From contig OZ017751.1 in assembly GCA_963969365.1 (NCBI GenBank), positions 558,001 through 622,000 on the forward strand: a DNA stretch of 64,000 nucleotides, in the 5' to 3' direction. The stretch comes from Asterochloris sp. CNOR1 (lineage: Eukaryota > Chlorophyta > Trebouxiophyceae > Trebouxiales > Trebouxiaceae). The translations under genes were made by a program, and so were the position numbers. Shown piece after piece: positions 1 through 18,593 of this stretch (the stretch's first letter is position 1; the number at the start of each line of letters is the position of its first letter). The notes beneath the pieces were generated by a model. The model saw nothing but the letters and a program-made list of their open reading frames with translations. It had not been told where the DNA came from and did no database searches.

Positions 1-47
1 GTAGCAAAGATGAAAAGGATGGTTGGGTTTGTGTCAGTGAAGCTCCT

Positions 48-3568
<3,521 letters not shown>

Positions 3569-4132
3569 CTTGGCAACGTTTGTAAGGCAGCCTAGCTGAC
3601 TGTGTCTACTGAGAAGACGTCCAAGAAGGGGAGCAAAAAGCTGCTTCGTCTTCCTGACCCCTGCAGGCCTGTGGTACCTTTCTTGACTGTCACACACGAA
3701 GGCCCACCAGGAAGGCATCTTCTTCTCGCTCTAAGCATGAATTCATAACAGGAAGTGCCGGAATGCAGTGTCACTCGCAGCAGCAGCTTCCTGGTGGATG
3801 GAGTAGGCATTGCCGGTTGCCCGGAAGAGTCTCTGCTTTGTCTCAGGGCAGGGGGCCGGTGCCGGCAGCCAGAGAATGCAGAACCCACTCCGGCCTTCAA
3901 TTGGGCAGCAATAAGGAGTTGCGTGCAGATGTGAGGGCTGCAGCATTCGTTGAAGGTGCTGGGGGGCAGGCAGAAGCAACAGACTGTGACGAAGGTGCGC
4001 ATGCAGATCCTGCTTTGGCAGCTCAGCTGCAGATTCAGGCGTCTCAGCATTGCCGTCTGGCCAGGCAGTCAGTCTGAGCAGCTTGGAAGGCATGGAGGAT
4101 GTAATGGCAATACCGCCATATGCTGTGTGCAG
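3569..4132. promoter_or_regulatory. Divergent spacer, INO1a / AVT
   Basis: This 564-bp stretch lies between the INO1a start codon and the first transporter exon I can recognise. It should hold the INO1a promoter and 5' leader plus the missing N-terminal exon or exons of the transporter. The overlapping open frames on both strands look like chance frames. I could not fix a start codon or a promoter motif. Confidence 0.4.
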
Positions 4133-7100
4133 GCTCATCCACCTTCAATCAGGCGTTGTTTAACTCAGTGAACATATTGATGGGTGTGGGCCTGCTCAGC
4201 ATCCCTTACGCGCTGAAGGAGGTGAGCAGGCAGCATCACCACAGAGCATTCACTGCTGGCTAATCTGTTCCCTCGTCTACCAATTCGATTCTATCTTTGC
4301 GCAGGGAGGCTGGGCATCTCTTGGAGTGCTTGGCCTGCTGTGGGCCTGCACCAACTACACAGGCAAGCCACAGGCATTTGTGCACGTTGTCCACACGGCC
4401 CACATGTGCCCCACATGGCCCGGCGGCTGGGTGACATGTGAGGGGTTGCCATCGAGCCAGCAGTCCAGGCTTGGACCAGGCGCATGTGGGGCTGCACAGC
4501 CCTGATCTGGGTCCGTCAGCACAAGCTTTTGGTGCAAGGCATCTTGGTGGCATCTGCCAGCTCAGCCTGGGCACCGGGGGTGCCACACCTGCTCAGGCAT
4601 CTGGATCCAGGTGCTTTCTCCATGTGCCGAGCTGGCGTCATGGCCGTCTGAGACAACAGCTAACAGGCTCCAGCACTCCCTACATGATTGCCCCTGAAGG
4701 CAGCAGCCTTCACCCATTGCATTGGGGCTGCAGCAGTGCCGGGGATTGAGCGCTTGCCAATATGTCGCTTGGCGGCAGCAGTGGAAGGCTCCTACCTCAC
4801 AAATCTAGCTGCTGTAAGCCAAGCACCGTCAGGCCACTGCTGTCCCCTCGTGCAGGCAAGATCCTGATCAAGTGCCAGGAGGTGCGCTGCAACCAGGCCT
4901 GCACGCTGAACGCAATCCAGTCATTGCCAGCCCCCAAGGAGGACCGCCAGCAGAATGAGCTGCACAACAAGCGCCTGGCGCGGCGCAATGCCGCGGCGGA
5001 GGAGCTGAACAGCGCCCGCATTGGGAACTCTGCGCCCCTGGCGAGGGCCACGCTGGCCTTGACTGCGCGCGTGGCCACCCTCAGCGTGGACCATGCAGAG
5101 GAGACCATGAAGCAGGCTGGTGAGTCAGGAGTGTGCCCGTCGAGGGGCACTCAAGGCTGCCTGTGTGCACGAGGGCTGCTGGTGCCTGGGAGGGCTTAAG
5201 TGCACTCATACAGCACGTCATGCTGTGAGGGCAATATGAGTCGTAGAGGAACGGATGTTTATCAGCATAGGGCTGGCCCCAGCATGGCCTCTGCAGAGCG
5301 GCCCCAAGAGGTAGGCCGGCGAGCCTCCTTTGTGTACCAGGGCTGTTGGTGGCCAGCATGGCCTTCGCATGCAGATCAGCCACATAATGTGCAACCATGA
5401 CTACACAACTTGTGGAGCAGGCTGCTGCATAGAGCCTGTGCCCTGCACAGCTTGTGAGGATGTACTGTCACAGGATGCGGCACGCATCTGCCTCTGCTCT
5501 TGTGGGGGCTCAGCATATCCCTCCTGCGCAAGGTCAACACGTCTGTGATATGGGATCCCAATTTGGGTGCATGGCTGCACCGCGGCTGTCTGCGATGGCT
5601 GCACGTATGACCCCACAAAACATGGTTTACAGGGTTCCATGCTACAGCTCTGCTGCAGCCACGATCTGCGGCTGTCCGGGCACCCTTCCTAAATAAATGC
5701 TCCCACCTACTGCTGTAGGTGTGGTGCCCAATGACCAGAGCACAATCAGCGGTTGCCTCCTCCAGAGCTACGAGGACATTGGGCAGGCAGCCTTTGGCAG
5801 CAAGGGGCGTGCCTTCATCACCTGGGTGCTGTACACAGAGCTCATCGGCACCTGTGCACTCTTCTACATCCTTGAGGTGAGTGCACAAGCAGGGGAGAAG
5901 GACTGTTGCAAGCTGAGGCGAGGCCACAGCTGGCGCGCTGTTTGCACACCACAGCAGCCGCGCTTGCGGCCAGCCCTGCGTGCAGCACAAACATTGCGGT
6001 TGCAGGCTGCCAGGCCTGCTCTGCGTCCTGCCCTGCTGCTGGTCACACCTGAGCGTCACTGGCTACGCCAGCAACAGCCTGTGTCTAAGACCCAGGCAGC
6101 AGGTTGGCACGCAGCTGGATGTGTGCTGCCGCCGGTCCTGTCCCAAGAGATCGGCCAACGGCTGAGTCTGTGTCTCAGCAGCAGCAGGAACTGCCAGCCG
6201 GCCTGCCCTGAAGCGCTGGCACTAAGCCTGTGGCAGCAGGCACTGCCAGCCCTGTCTGGAGGGTAGCTTCCCGCAGCAGGCACTGCCAGCCCTGTCTGAC
6301 GGCGGCACACCCCCCTTTGCAGGGCGACCACCTGGTACTCCTCCTGCAGAGCCTGCTGGGCAAGCATGCCCACCTGCCCTCCCAAGGAGCCTTGATGGGA
6401 TTCAGCGCCGGCCTCTTCCTTCCCACCACCTGGCTGTCCGACCTGGGAGCCCTCAGCTATGTGGGCATCATGGGCATGCTGTCTGCCTTTGGCCTGACAG
6501 GTGAGCAAACCTGGTTATTTATGTGAAAACCCTGCCTTATGCATGTCAGCGGGTGAAGGCAGCTGTCTGGCACTGCGGGCATGCGGTCAGCCACTGCTGA
6601 CAGCTGAGAGATCAGGAAGCTGCGTGCCCTGCACGCGGCAGCAGGTTAGAGCAGCTCTGTGGACCACGACTATGCTGTGAGCCTTTGGCCTGACAGGTGA
6701 GCAACCAGGGCTGACAGCTGCCGTCTTGCACAGCTCTGAGCTAAGCATAGAGGGACCAAGGTTCATGGACACCATGGGCATGCTGACAGGTTTTGGTCTG
6801 AGAGATTGGGGCCAAGCACATGTCTCTCTGCTACTCAGGGAGAGGCTGCAGCCAGCTGCATGCCTCCACTGCCCTGAGGGTATGGGCGAACATGTGGCTC
6901 GCACCTGCAGCTGAGCGCCTATGGAGAACACACAGCTTACTAAACATGCAGGTCGGGCTGCCAGTGGCTGTGAAGCTGCTCACAGGCCAGGTCTTGAGGC
7001 AGACCCATGTTGAGCACAGTGCTTACGCTGGAGCCAGCATCTGGGGTGTCGCCGAGGACATGATCCACCTTCTCAGTGCCAGCACAGCAGCCAGCTCAAC

Positions 7101-8724
7101 ACTAACCTACAGCCAGCCCCAAAGGCCTGCGCGGACACGTTTGTGTCTCTGAAGCCCCTCCTTGTTGTCTCATATGAGCGTGCTGTCATGCGAGTGTAAG
7201 TGTCCCCATGCTGCAGGCGTGGTGGTGTACAACTTCTTTGAAGGCGGGATCCACCTGGCCAAGACAGCCCCCCTGCACATCCACACCCTGCCAGTCACCT
7301 TTGGCCTGTCAGCATTTGTCTTTGCGGGCCATGCTGTGTTCCCCAGCATCTACCGCAGCATGAAGGACCGCAGCCAGTACCCTAGAATGCTGGACTACAC
7401 TTATGCCATTGTGGGCCTGGTCTGCGTCCTCATAGGTGAGTCCCCATATGTACAGCTGTGTGGGCTCAGAGTCTGGCTCAGCCTGCTCTGCACTGTAATA
7501 CCCTAAAAGGCGCCGCAGCCTGGTTGCTGCGCAGTGACTGTGAATGCACTATTTTCACCTTTCAAGAAGATTCTCTGGGTTTGGGAAGGCCTGTAGCTGA
7601 AATCTTATCCTGGCTTGCTGCTTTACCGGTGCTGTCGTAACATCTGCACTGCCTGCTGGCAGCGGCTGAGCCATCCAGCTGAACATGTCCCTGCATTGTA
7701 GGGGCTGCTGGCTACTGCCAATATGGCTCCAAGACGCTGGAGGAGGTGACCCTCAATCTCAGATCTGGGCCGCTGCAGCTGGCGGCCACAGCACTCATCC
7801 TGGTGTCGCCTTTCACCAAGTTTGCCCTCACTTTAGAGCCTGTGGCCCAAGGAGTGGACAAGTTCCTCATGAGCAAGGTGGGCAGCTGGCTGCTGCACAG
7901 GTTGCTGCCCCTGCAGCTGAATGGCTGAATGGCTGAATACAGGCTGGGCCTCATCTCAAACAATCAGCAACGTGCAGCTGGTGTGACAGGCTGTCACCCA
8001 GATCAGTTTCCTGGGCATGGGCGCTGCTGGGCAGTGCCACGGCGGTCCTGCTGCCGCTGCGCTTCTGAGCTTGCTGTCTCTGCTGCGCTGCTGATCATGC
8101 TGGGAGGGTCCTTTGCATTTGTGTGCAAGGCTGTTCCAGGCAGCAGGCGCTTGGCAGCAGATGCTCTGTAGCAGCCCATCTGCTGCCAACAGCACGTTGG
8201 CCTGGCACCAGGCCAAGCCGCCTGCCTGCTCATCTGCATGCTGGCGGCCACCTGTCTCTGCAGCTTGCAGCAGCTCTGTGGCGGCCCATCTGCTGCCTCA
8301 AGCAGGCCGGCCTCGCACCAGGCCCCTAGCTGCCTGCCTGCTGACCTTCATGCTAGCAGCCAGCCCCACCAGCAGCTTGCAAATGCTCCAGACTGAAGTG
8401 CTATTCACCTTTCCACCTCCTCTGCAGGCCGGCAATCGGCGTCCCTCCAAGACCAGAGCGCGCCTCACACGGACAGGGCTGGGTCTGGGCGCTCTCCTGT
8501 TGGCCACCTCGATCCCCTACTTCGGCTACTTCATGGCTGTGATTGGCAGCTTTCTGACATTGACGGTCTCAGTCATCTTCCCCAGCGCCTGCTACCTGCG
8601 CCTATATGGGGACAGCCTCAGCAAGCCAGAAAAGCTGCTCAACTACGGAGTTATCACCCTGGGCATTTTGTGTGCCACCTCAGGCACAGCCGTTTCAGTG
8701 CACGATCTCCTCCAGGAGATGTGA
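4133..8724 (+). CDS. AVT-like amino acid transporter (5' end unresolved)
   Basis: Member of the amino acid/auxin permease family, closest in pattern to vacuolar AVT1-type carriers that exchange amino acids for protons across the vacuole membrane. Exons: 4133-4221, 4305-4362, 4856-5119, 5719-5876, 6323-6500, 7217-7435, 7702-7877 and 8428-8724. They give 479 residues with consistent phases; the exon upstream of 4133 is not identified. TM1 carries the family signature NILMGVGLLSIPYALKEGGW. Further hydrophobic segments follow, including GLSAFVFAGHAVFPSIY and AVIGSFLTLTVSVIFPS, and the protein ends VHDLLQEM. The exon at 4856-5119 adds a charged, Ala/Arg-rich loop of about 85 residues between TM2 and the SYEDIGQAAFG segment, longer than I expect for the family. 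The intron after 4362 has a GC donor. Several introns hold copies of neighbouring exon edges. Substrate cannot be told from sequence. Confidence 0.9.
6237..6300. repeat. 25-bp direct repeat in an AVT intron
   Basis: The unit gcaggcactgccagccctgt plus a few bases occurs twice, separated by 12 bases, shortly before the exon that starts at 6323. Confidence 0.8.
6674..6803. repeat. Decayed copies of AVT exon end and donor
   Basis: The exon that ends at 6500 closes with cctttggcctgacag followed by gtgagcaa. The same block, donor included, recurs at about 6680-6706. A looser version (accatgggcatgctgacagg and following bases) lies at about 6771-6803. Both are inside the intron, so it looks built from duplicated exon-boundary sequence. 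Confidence 0.75.
8170..8395. repeat. Two-copy tandem duplication of about 112 bp in an AVT intron
   Basis: Two adjacent diverged units, about 8170-8280 and 8281-8395, share gcccatctgctgcc, the caccaggcc block, the tgcctgcctgctcatct-like block and the agcttgcagcagctctg-like end. They fill much of the last intron. Confidence 0.75.
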
Positions 8725-9816
8725 GCACACCTTCCCAGCCAGACACAAACATCCCCGTGCCTAGCATCAGGCACCTTGTCCTCCCTGCCTGTGCCAATCG
8801 AGGTTGTCTGGCACATATGTATTTTGCCGGCAGCCTGCAATTTTGGGAGAGTTTCGTTGTTTCATTCCAGCATTGGCTATTGACACACCCAATTTTGCCC
8901 CACGCCAAGAGCCACGTTTGCCCTACCCCAAGAGCGAGAGATAACCAATTCTGGAGTGCCTTTGAATTACTCATGCTGATCAGCCAGTCTCATATTGGAG
9001 GAATTCATTCTGAACACAAGATTGCTCACTGCACAGCACAACCTTCATGACTGGCCCGTACTGGGAGTCAGGGTACGCGTGCTGTACTTTCCTTTTGGTA
9101 CATCATCTGCTCCCTTCAAGTTCAGGGGGTTGAAGGTTGTGAGCAAATAGGTCTCCGACAAGGGAGATGTTGCCAGACAATGCGGGATCACATCGGAAAC
9201 TCTTGGCCGCTTCTCTTGGTTAGGAGACTTGCTGTCCTGTTTAGTCAGAAACATCATAGATGCTGACAGGTCTCTAGAGAAGGGCGCTGTTCTCTGAGTG
9301 CTAGCTGTAACTCAGAAAGCCACGGGTAACAAACTAAGTGCATCAATGCTGACAATGCGCTGAGTGCAGCATCATCATGAGCCGTCTTCTGCCTATGTAG
9401 AGTGCGGTCAGAGGGCGGGGCTACCTGCAGTGCAGAGGCACCTTTGCAGATTTGCCATGCTGTTGCATATACTTATGAGGCATTGCGCGCCGCCAGCGTT
9501 GCCACATGCAAGAGGTCCAGACTTGCCTTGACCATGCACACAAAGTGTTGGATCACAACCACAACAGAACGGTACCTTTGCATTGTTTCCTGGCCGCAAA
9601 ATGACGCTTCCTGCCCTTTTCACCAGCACGCTTTGCAATGGCACTCAAGCCTTGACCTCTGCTCAAACTGCAACCACACAGAAGATCATCGGCACAGGGC
9701 GGCCAACACAGCAGAGCAGCAAGGTGGCACCTGTGGATGACCACAATGCGACTCAGGTGGCCATGCCAAGCACTTCAGGTGCATTGCCTTCAGGGGGGTG
9801 GCGAAAGTCAGCTCAC
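8725..9816. other. Region without a supported gene
   Basis: Downstream of the transporter. Small frames occur on both strands, but none has splice context or a recognisable motif. One possible Lys/Arg-rich exon on the minus strand (about 9587-9670, ending in RKRHFAARKQCK) does not join in phase to the exons at 9817-10431. The rest is presumably 3' flank and intergenic DNA. Confidence 0.4.
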
Positions 9817-10660
9817 CATGGCCTTAAACCCTGGGCTGAAGGTGCCTGCCAAGAACTCCTTTCTGATGAGCGCATGTGGCCCTGTGGATGCTGAGAGGAA
9901 CTCCTCCTTCTGGAGCAGCATCCACTTGGCAGGCTTTTGGGCCTGCCTCTGGCCATGCTTATCCAAGACAAATGCTTTGCCTGCCAGCCTGAGATTCTCG
10001 TCCCTCATGATCCTGCATGCGCAGACAGAAGCAGCTGTCTTGTCTGCAACATGACAGCATGAAGCAACGAAGGCTGGCTGTACATGATAGCTCAAGCATG
10101 CATTGCCAACATATGTATGAGGTTTCCGCACCTTTTGAAGCGCTTCATGATCTTGTCCAATGTCTGCGCACTGGTTGCCTTGTCATGCTCGCGATGGTGC
10201 AGGTAGGCGCGTAAGGTGCGCTTGCTGGCACACAATACAGCTGCACAAACCAGCTCACTTTGCGCTTTTTCGAGGCCCTTCTGCCCAATCTGCATGCCGG
10301 GCAAGTCGCTGCAGTGTCACAGCAGTCCCTGCATCCTTTCATCTAGAGACAAGGTGTGAAGAAACAGGCACGCAAGCCCGTGCCATCAACATCTCGTTGA
10401 CTTTCAAAGCTGGCACATGCAGGTGCGCACCTGCACAACTTGTCCCTTCTTCACTTCCCGTCCTCCCACCTCACCGTTGTCAATGACCCTGGGCAGCAGC
10501 CCTATCTCCTCTTTGGCAAAGCTGTGCCAGGGCTGCTTCCTGCCTGATCGTTTTGCCCTCCCAGAGCACTGGCTGTCTGGTGTGAGGTTTGTGGCTGCCG
10601 CTGGGGCACAGGCAGCAGGGGCTATGGGGTGACCAAGCTGCACCCGCTGAGATGCTGCTG
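9817..10660 (-). CDS. Unrecognised spliced exons, possible gene
   Basis: I do not recognise this protein. Three exons join cleanly on the minus strand: one ending at 10431 (KEEIGLLPRVIDNGEVGG, then VKKGQVVQ), then 10132-10289 (KAQSELVCAAVLCASKRTLR and an HHREHDK block), then 9817-10012 (MRDENLRLAGKAFVLDKHG and a KPAKWMLLQKEEF block). Donors and acceptors are canonical and phases match, which argues against chance. The product is basic and Lys/Arg-rich. The upstream limit is put near 10660, where the frame runs into a 60-bp tandem repeat, and the downstream exon could not be joined in frame. It sits beside a LINE relic, so it may be an old gene fragment, part of another mobile element, or an intact host gene whose ends I missed. 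Confidence 0.45.
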
Positions 10661-10725
10661 CAGGGTCGCAGGCAGCATAGGCTCTGGGATGACGAAGCTG
10701 CACCTGCTGAGATGCTGCTGCAGCA
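10605..10725. repeat. 60-bp tandem duplication
   Basis: Two adjacent 60-bp units share the gcaggcagca start, the aagctgcacc block and the gctgagatgctgctgcag end, with about a dozen differences. On the minus strand the unit encodes a repeated Gln/His/Leu-rich peptide. Confidence 0.75.
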
Positions 10726-11198
10726 TGCTTGACCGCCCAGTCAAAGTGCACAACTCCTGCAAAAAGCTGGCTGAAGCTGTATAGAAAGCCCAGACGGCCA
10801 GTCTAAGCTGTTGCAGAGCTGCAACGTCAAGGTGTGTGCAATGGAGTACTGCGAGCGTCTGCATGGTCACAACCCCATGGCTACCGTTGAACCTGCAGCT
10901 CACCTGTCACGACCTTGAGGCCAAGCTCGGGCCCCTCCTCCACACCACTCATAAGGCATCTCAACACCTCCCCCATGGCAGCATGGCTGTGCCCATAGCC
11001 AAGCGAGGTAAGCCTGACTGTGTCAAGCTGGTCAACATTGCTGAGGCTGAGAGCAGCTGCTAGATTCTGCAGGAGAACACCGTCAGGCAAAGCGGCGTTA
11101 AAACGAGAGAGCTTGACAGCCCATTGGAGCCTGGACCAGTCAAAACAATCCGGATGCTCGGCATGCTGCAGCTCCAAGCTGCAGGGTGTGGCTGAGCC
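10726..11198. other. Region without a supported gene
   Basis: A 98-codon minus-strand frame spans most of this stretch (LSRFNAALPDGVLLQNLAAA is part of it), but it matches no family I know. It may be flank of the LINE relic or part of the gene candidate at 9817-10660. Confidence 0.3.
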
Positions 11199-12085
11199 GA
11201 TTAGATCTCGTACATTCTGTACAGGGAGGCACAGATGATTTTGGTGTCCGGGGCGCCCTCAATGAATACGCATGGGACTGATGATGTTGCCAACACTGAT
11301 TGATGCAGAAGCAGCGCTCCATGCACATACTTGGCAAGCAACCTTGGGGGATGGTCATCAAAGAGGTCCGTCAAAGTCTGTCTTGCCGAAACAGGTAGAT
11401 GTGGGTGTGGCGCAGGTCATCTAGCTGGGGACATTGCAGCAAGATGTGCTGCTCTTCTCCGGTGGCAGTGGCAGAGGTGGCAAGTCCTCTCATGTCTGGC
11501 TTCTGCTCTGTACCAGCTGGTCTCAACCCCTAGCTTATGGCCGCAGCAGTAGATCGGGGCTATTGCTTGGCACAGTCTGTGGTCTCTGAGGTGTGGACGT
11601 AAGGTTGCATGCTGTCTGCTGTGGTAAAGCCACACATTTGCTTGTGCGTCACCACCGTGCTGTCCGAGTTCCCTGCAAAGAGCTGCTCATAATGCTCTGC
11701 GCTGTGCTGCCTGGGCTGCCGCAGGCCTGTGAGGCAGGGCAGGGTTTCACATTGGGTGTTCTGTCAAACAACGCCAGGACCAGTGGGAGCACAGGTAGCA
11801 AAGCAGACGCGCTGCCTGAAACTGTCATCTTGTTTTAGCCTGTCCACAGCAAGCAGATACCTTTCGAATCCAGTGGTGTGTGGTGTGTTTCATGCCAGCA
11901 GGCCATGTAAGAAGGGATGGTGTAGCACTTTAGTGACCATGCTGCTGGCATCATGATGTTAGAACCACGTCTCACAGCCATGACTGATGATGGGCAGCAC
12001 CCGTGCAATGGACAGGTTCCACCGCATAACAGGAGGGCGCTGATCCTCCTGGTTGCTGTGCCATGGGGCTGAGGCCGTCCGGCAC
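11199..12085 (-). mobile_element. 3' remnant of a probable non-LTR retrotransposon (LINE)
   Basis: Minus-strand pieces in two or three frames resemble the region after the fingers and palm of a LINE reverse transcriptase. First comes a thumb-like ARVLPIISHGCETWF. Then comes a zinc-knuckle pair: TCHLC in one frame and GEEQHILLQCPQLDDLR in another, matching the usual C-x2-C ... H-x4-C plus LR layout. The last piece is TLTDLFDDHPPRLLAKYVHG, ending at a stop near 11199. At least two frame changes and several in-frame stops show it is dead. The catalytic palm, endonuclease and ORF1 are not visible, so this is a 5'-truncated copy. No clear poly(A) or target-site duplication was found. Confidence 0.45.
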
Positions 12086-12423
12086 CCACCTTATCTAGCT
12101 CTTCTGATGTGCAGGTCAGTCACTAGAAACTTTACAAAAGCTGAGGGCAAGGCCAATTACAAACAAAGGCAACAACAACGACATCAGAAAATTGACAGCC
12201 CCCCAACATGCACCTATTGTACTCTCCTCCTGCCCATATAATTTCACCCAAAGTCATGTGACCTACCTGACACTGCTGAATAAGCTGTTGAACAGCGCTC
12301 TGTAGTAAACTTTGGCCTCACTTCACACTGCGCCCGCCCAAGTAAGAGCATCGCAACAGTTTTGAGTCCTAGGCGGTCCAGCTCAGCAACTCGATCTCGC
12401 AGATCTCCGCATCCCTGTTTGCA
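12086..12423. promoter_or_regulatory. 5' flank of INO1b
   Basis: This 338-bp gap between the LINE relic and the INO1b start codon must hold its promoter and leader unless there is an upstream non-coding exon. It includes an A-rich stretch near 12140-12190. A minus-strand frame here is unassigned. Confidence 0.4.
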
Positions 12424-17254
<4,831 letters not shown>

Positions 17255-17460
17255 AGGTGGGAGCAGGAGGCCGCAGTGAGACCTGCAGGGTGTGAAAGTG
17301 CCATGCAACAGTAATAGCAGCCTGCTGGACTTCATGTGTGAAGGTGAGAGCGTGACACTTCTGCACAATGAGACCTGCAGGACCTGGCACCGCCTGCCAG
17401 CTGCTTGAGTTTTGTGTAAAGGTGGGAGGACGCTGCTGCTTGAAATGTGAGACCCTCAAG

Positions 17461-18593
17461 ATTAGACATAAAAAGGGAGGGAGCTCAGATGCTTCGCTTG
17501 TGGTAGCAGTGCCAAATCTTCCCGCTTAACATCCTCTTGCCAACCAAAGACCTCCTGCGCATAGCAGAGCTCAGCTGCTGCTGCCCACCCTTGGAGCTTG
17601 CGCACCTCCTACTGATGTCAAATCTGCAACCTGTAGGCACAGCCCTTCACCGCGCAGTGCAGCTGAGGCCTGCATGGACTGTAGAGCATAGGGTCTCAGC
17701 CAGGGCTGCCTCTGGACTGAAGACACATTTTTGAAGAAATGCTGAGGCCTTGCTTGACACTGTAGCTAGAAGGGATAGAAGACTATTACCCCTTTTGCAG
17801 CCTGTTCATGTGATGAGGTTGTGCTTCTGGGCAGGTCTATGCCCAGAAGCATGGCTTGTACATGCTCATGAATCAACCCATTTGGATCATGTATGCCTTC
17901 TTGATTTCATTGCAATGATGAACTCTACACTGGCTCAAAGACAATAATCCTATGCACAACTACTACTCTGGCCAAGGTGCATCAGGCAGACACTGTGGTC
18001 ACTGGCTGAGCCCTAAACCCCACTCCTTTGCTGACTCTAGCTCTAATATTCTTTCAGAATGCCACGTTTGCCATCCGTGTTCGCTCCCCAAAGCCAAAAG
18101 ATGTCGTCCCGCCTGCCTGATACTTGCTGAGCCTGACTGAGATCTGCTGGTTGTATTGCCCAGGGCCGGGAGTGTCTGATCTGGAGCTTACTTGCTTCAC
18201 ATGGGAGCCCCGAGGTGCCGTGGTGCGCTTTACTGCTTCCCCTGCAATCCATGCACAAGCCCTGCATCATCAATCTTGGGGCCCAGGCAAGTGCAGCCTT
18301 GCTGCCCCCAGTACAGAATTTCTGACCCTCACATGCAATCTCAGCCAACACTTTTGTGTTGATGTTACCCTTTTTTTATCTGTAGTAGCAACGCATGCAC
18401 CAGTGGGGGCCCATGGCAATCTGCTGACCTGCCCTGACAGCACCTGTTTGAAGGAGCTTGCGTCCCTCTTTCGTGTTTGCTGAGGCTACCACCCTAGATG
18501 CCAACTGTCTCTCAGCTTGGATGTGGGCTGCCAAACGCCAGAGAGGGCCAGGGTTGTGGACAGTGCAGGTGGAAACCCACAGCTGACGCTCAC
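17461..18593. other. Convergent spacer; no confident gene
   Basis: Between the end of INO1b and the last SHIPPO exon I can support on the other strand. It should hold the 3' end of both genes. A minus-strand frame at about 18400-18540 ending MGPHWCMRCYYR may be the SHIPPO terminus, but I could not join it in phase. Confidence 0.35.
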
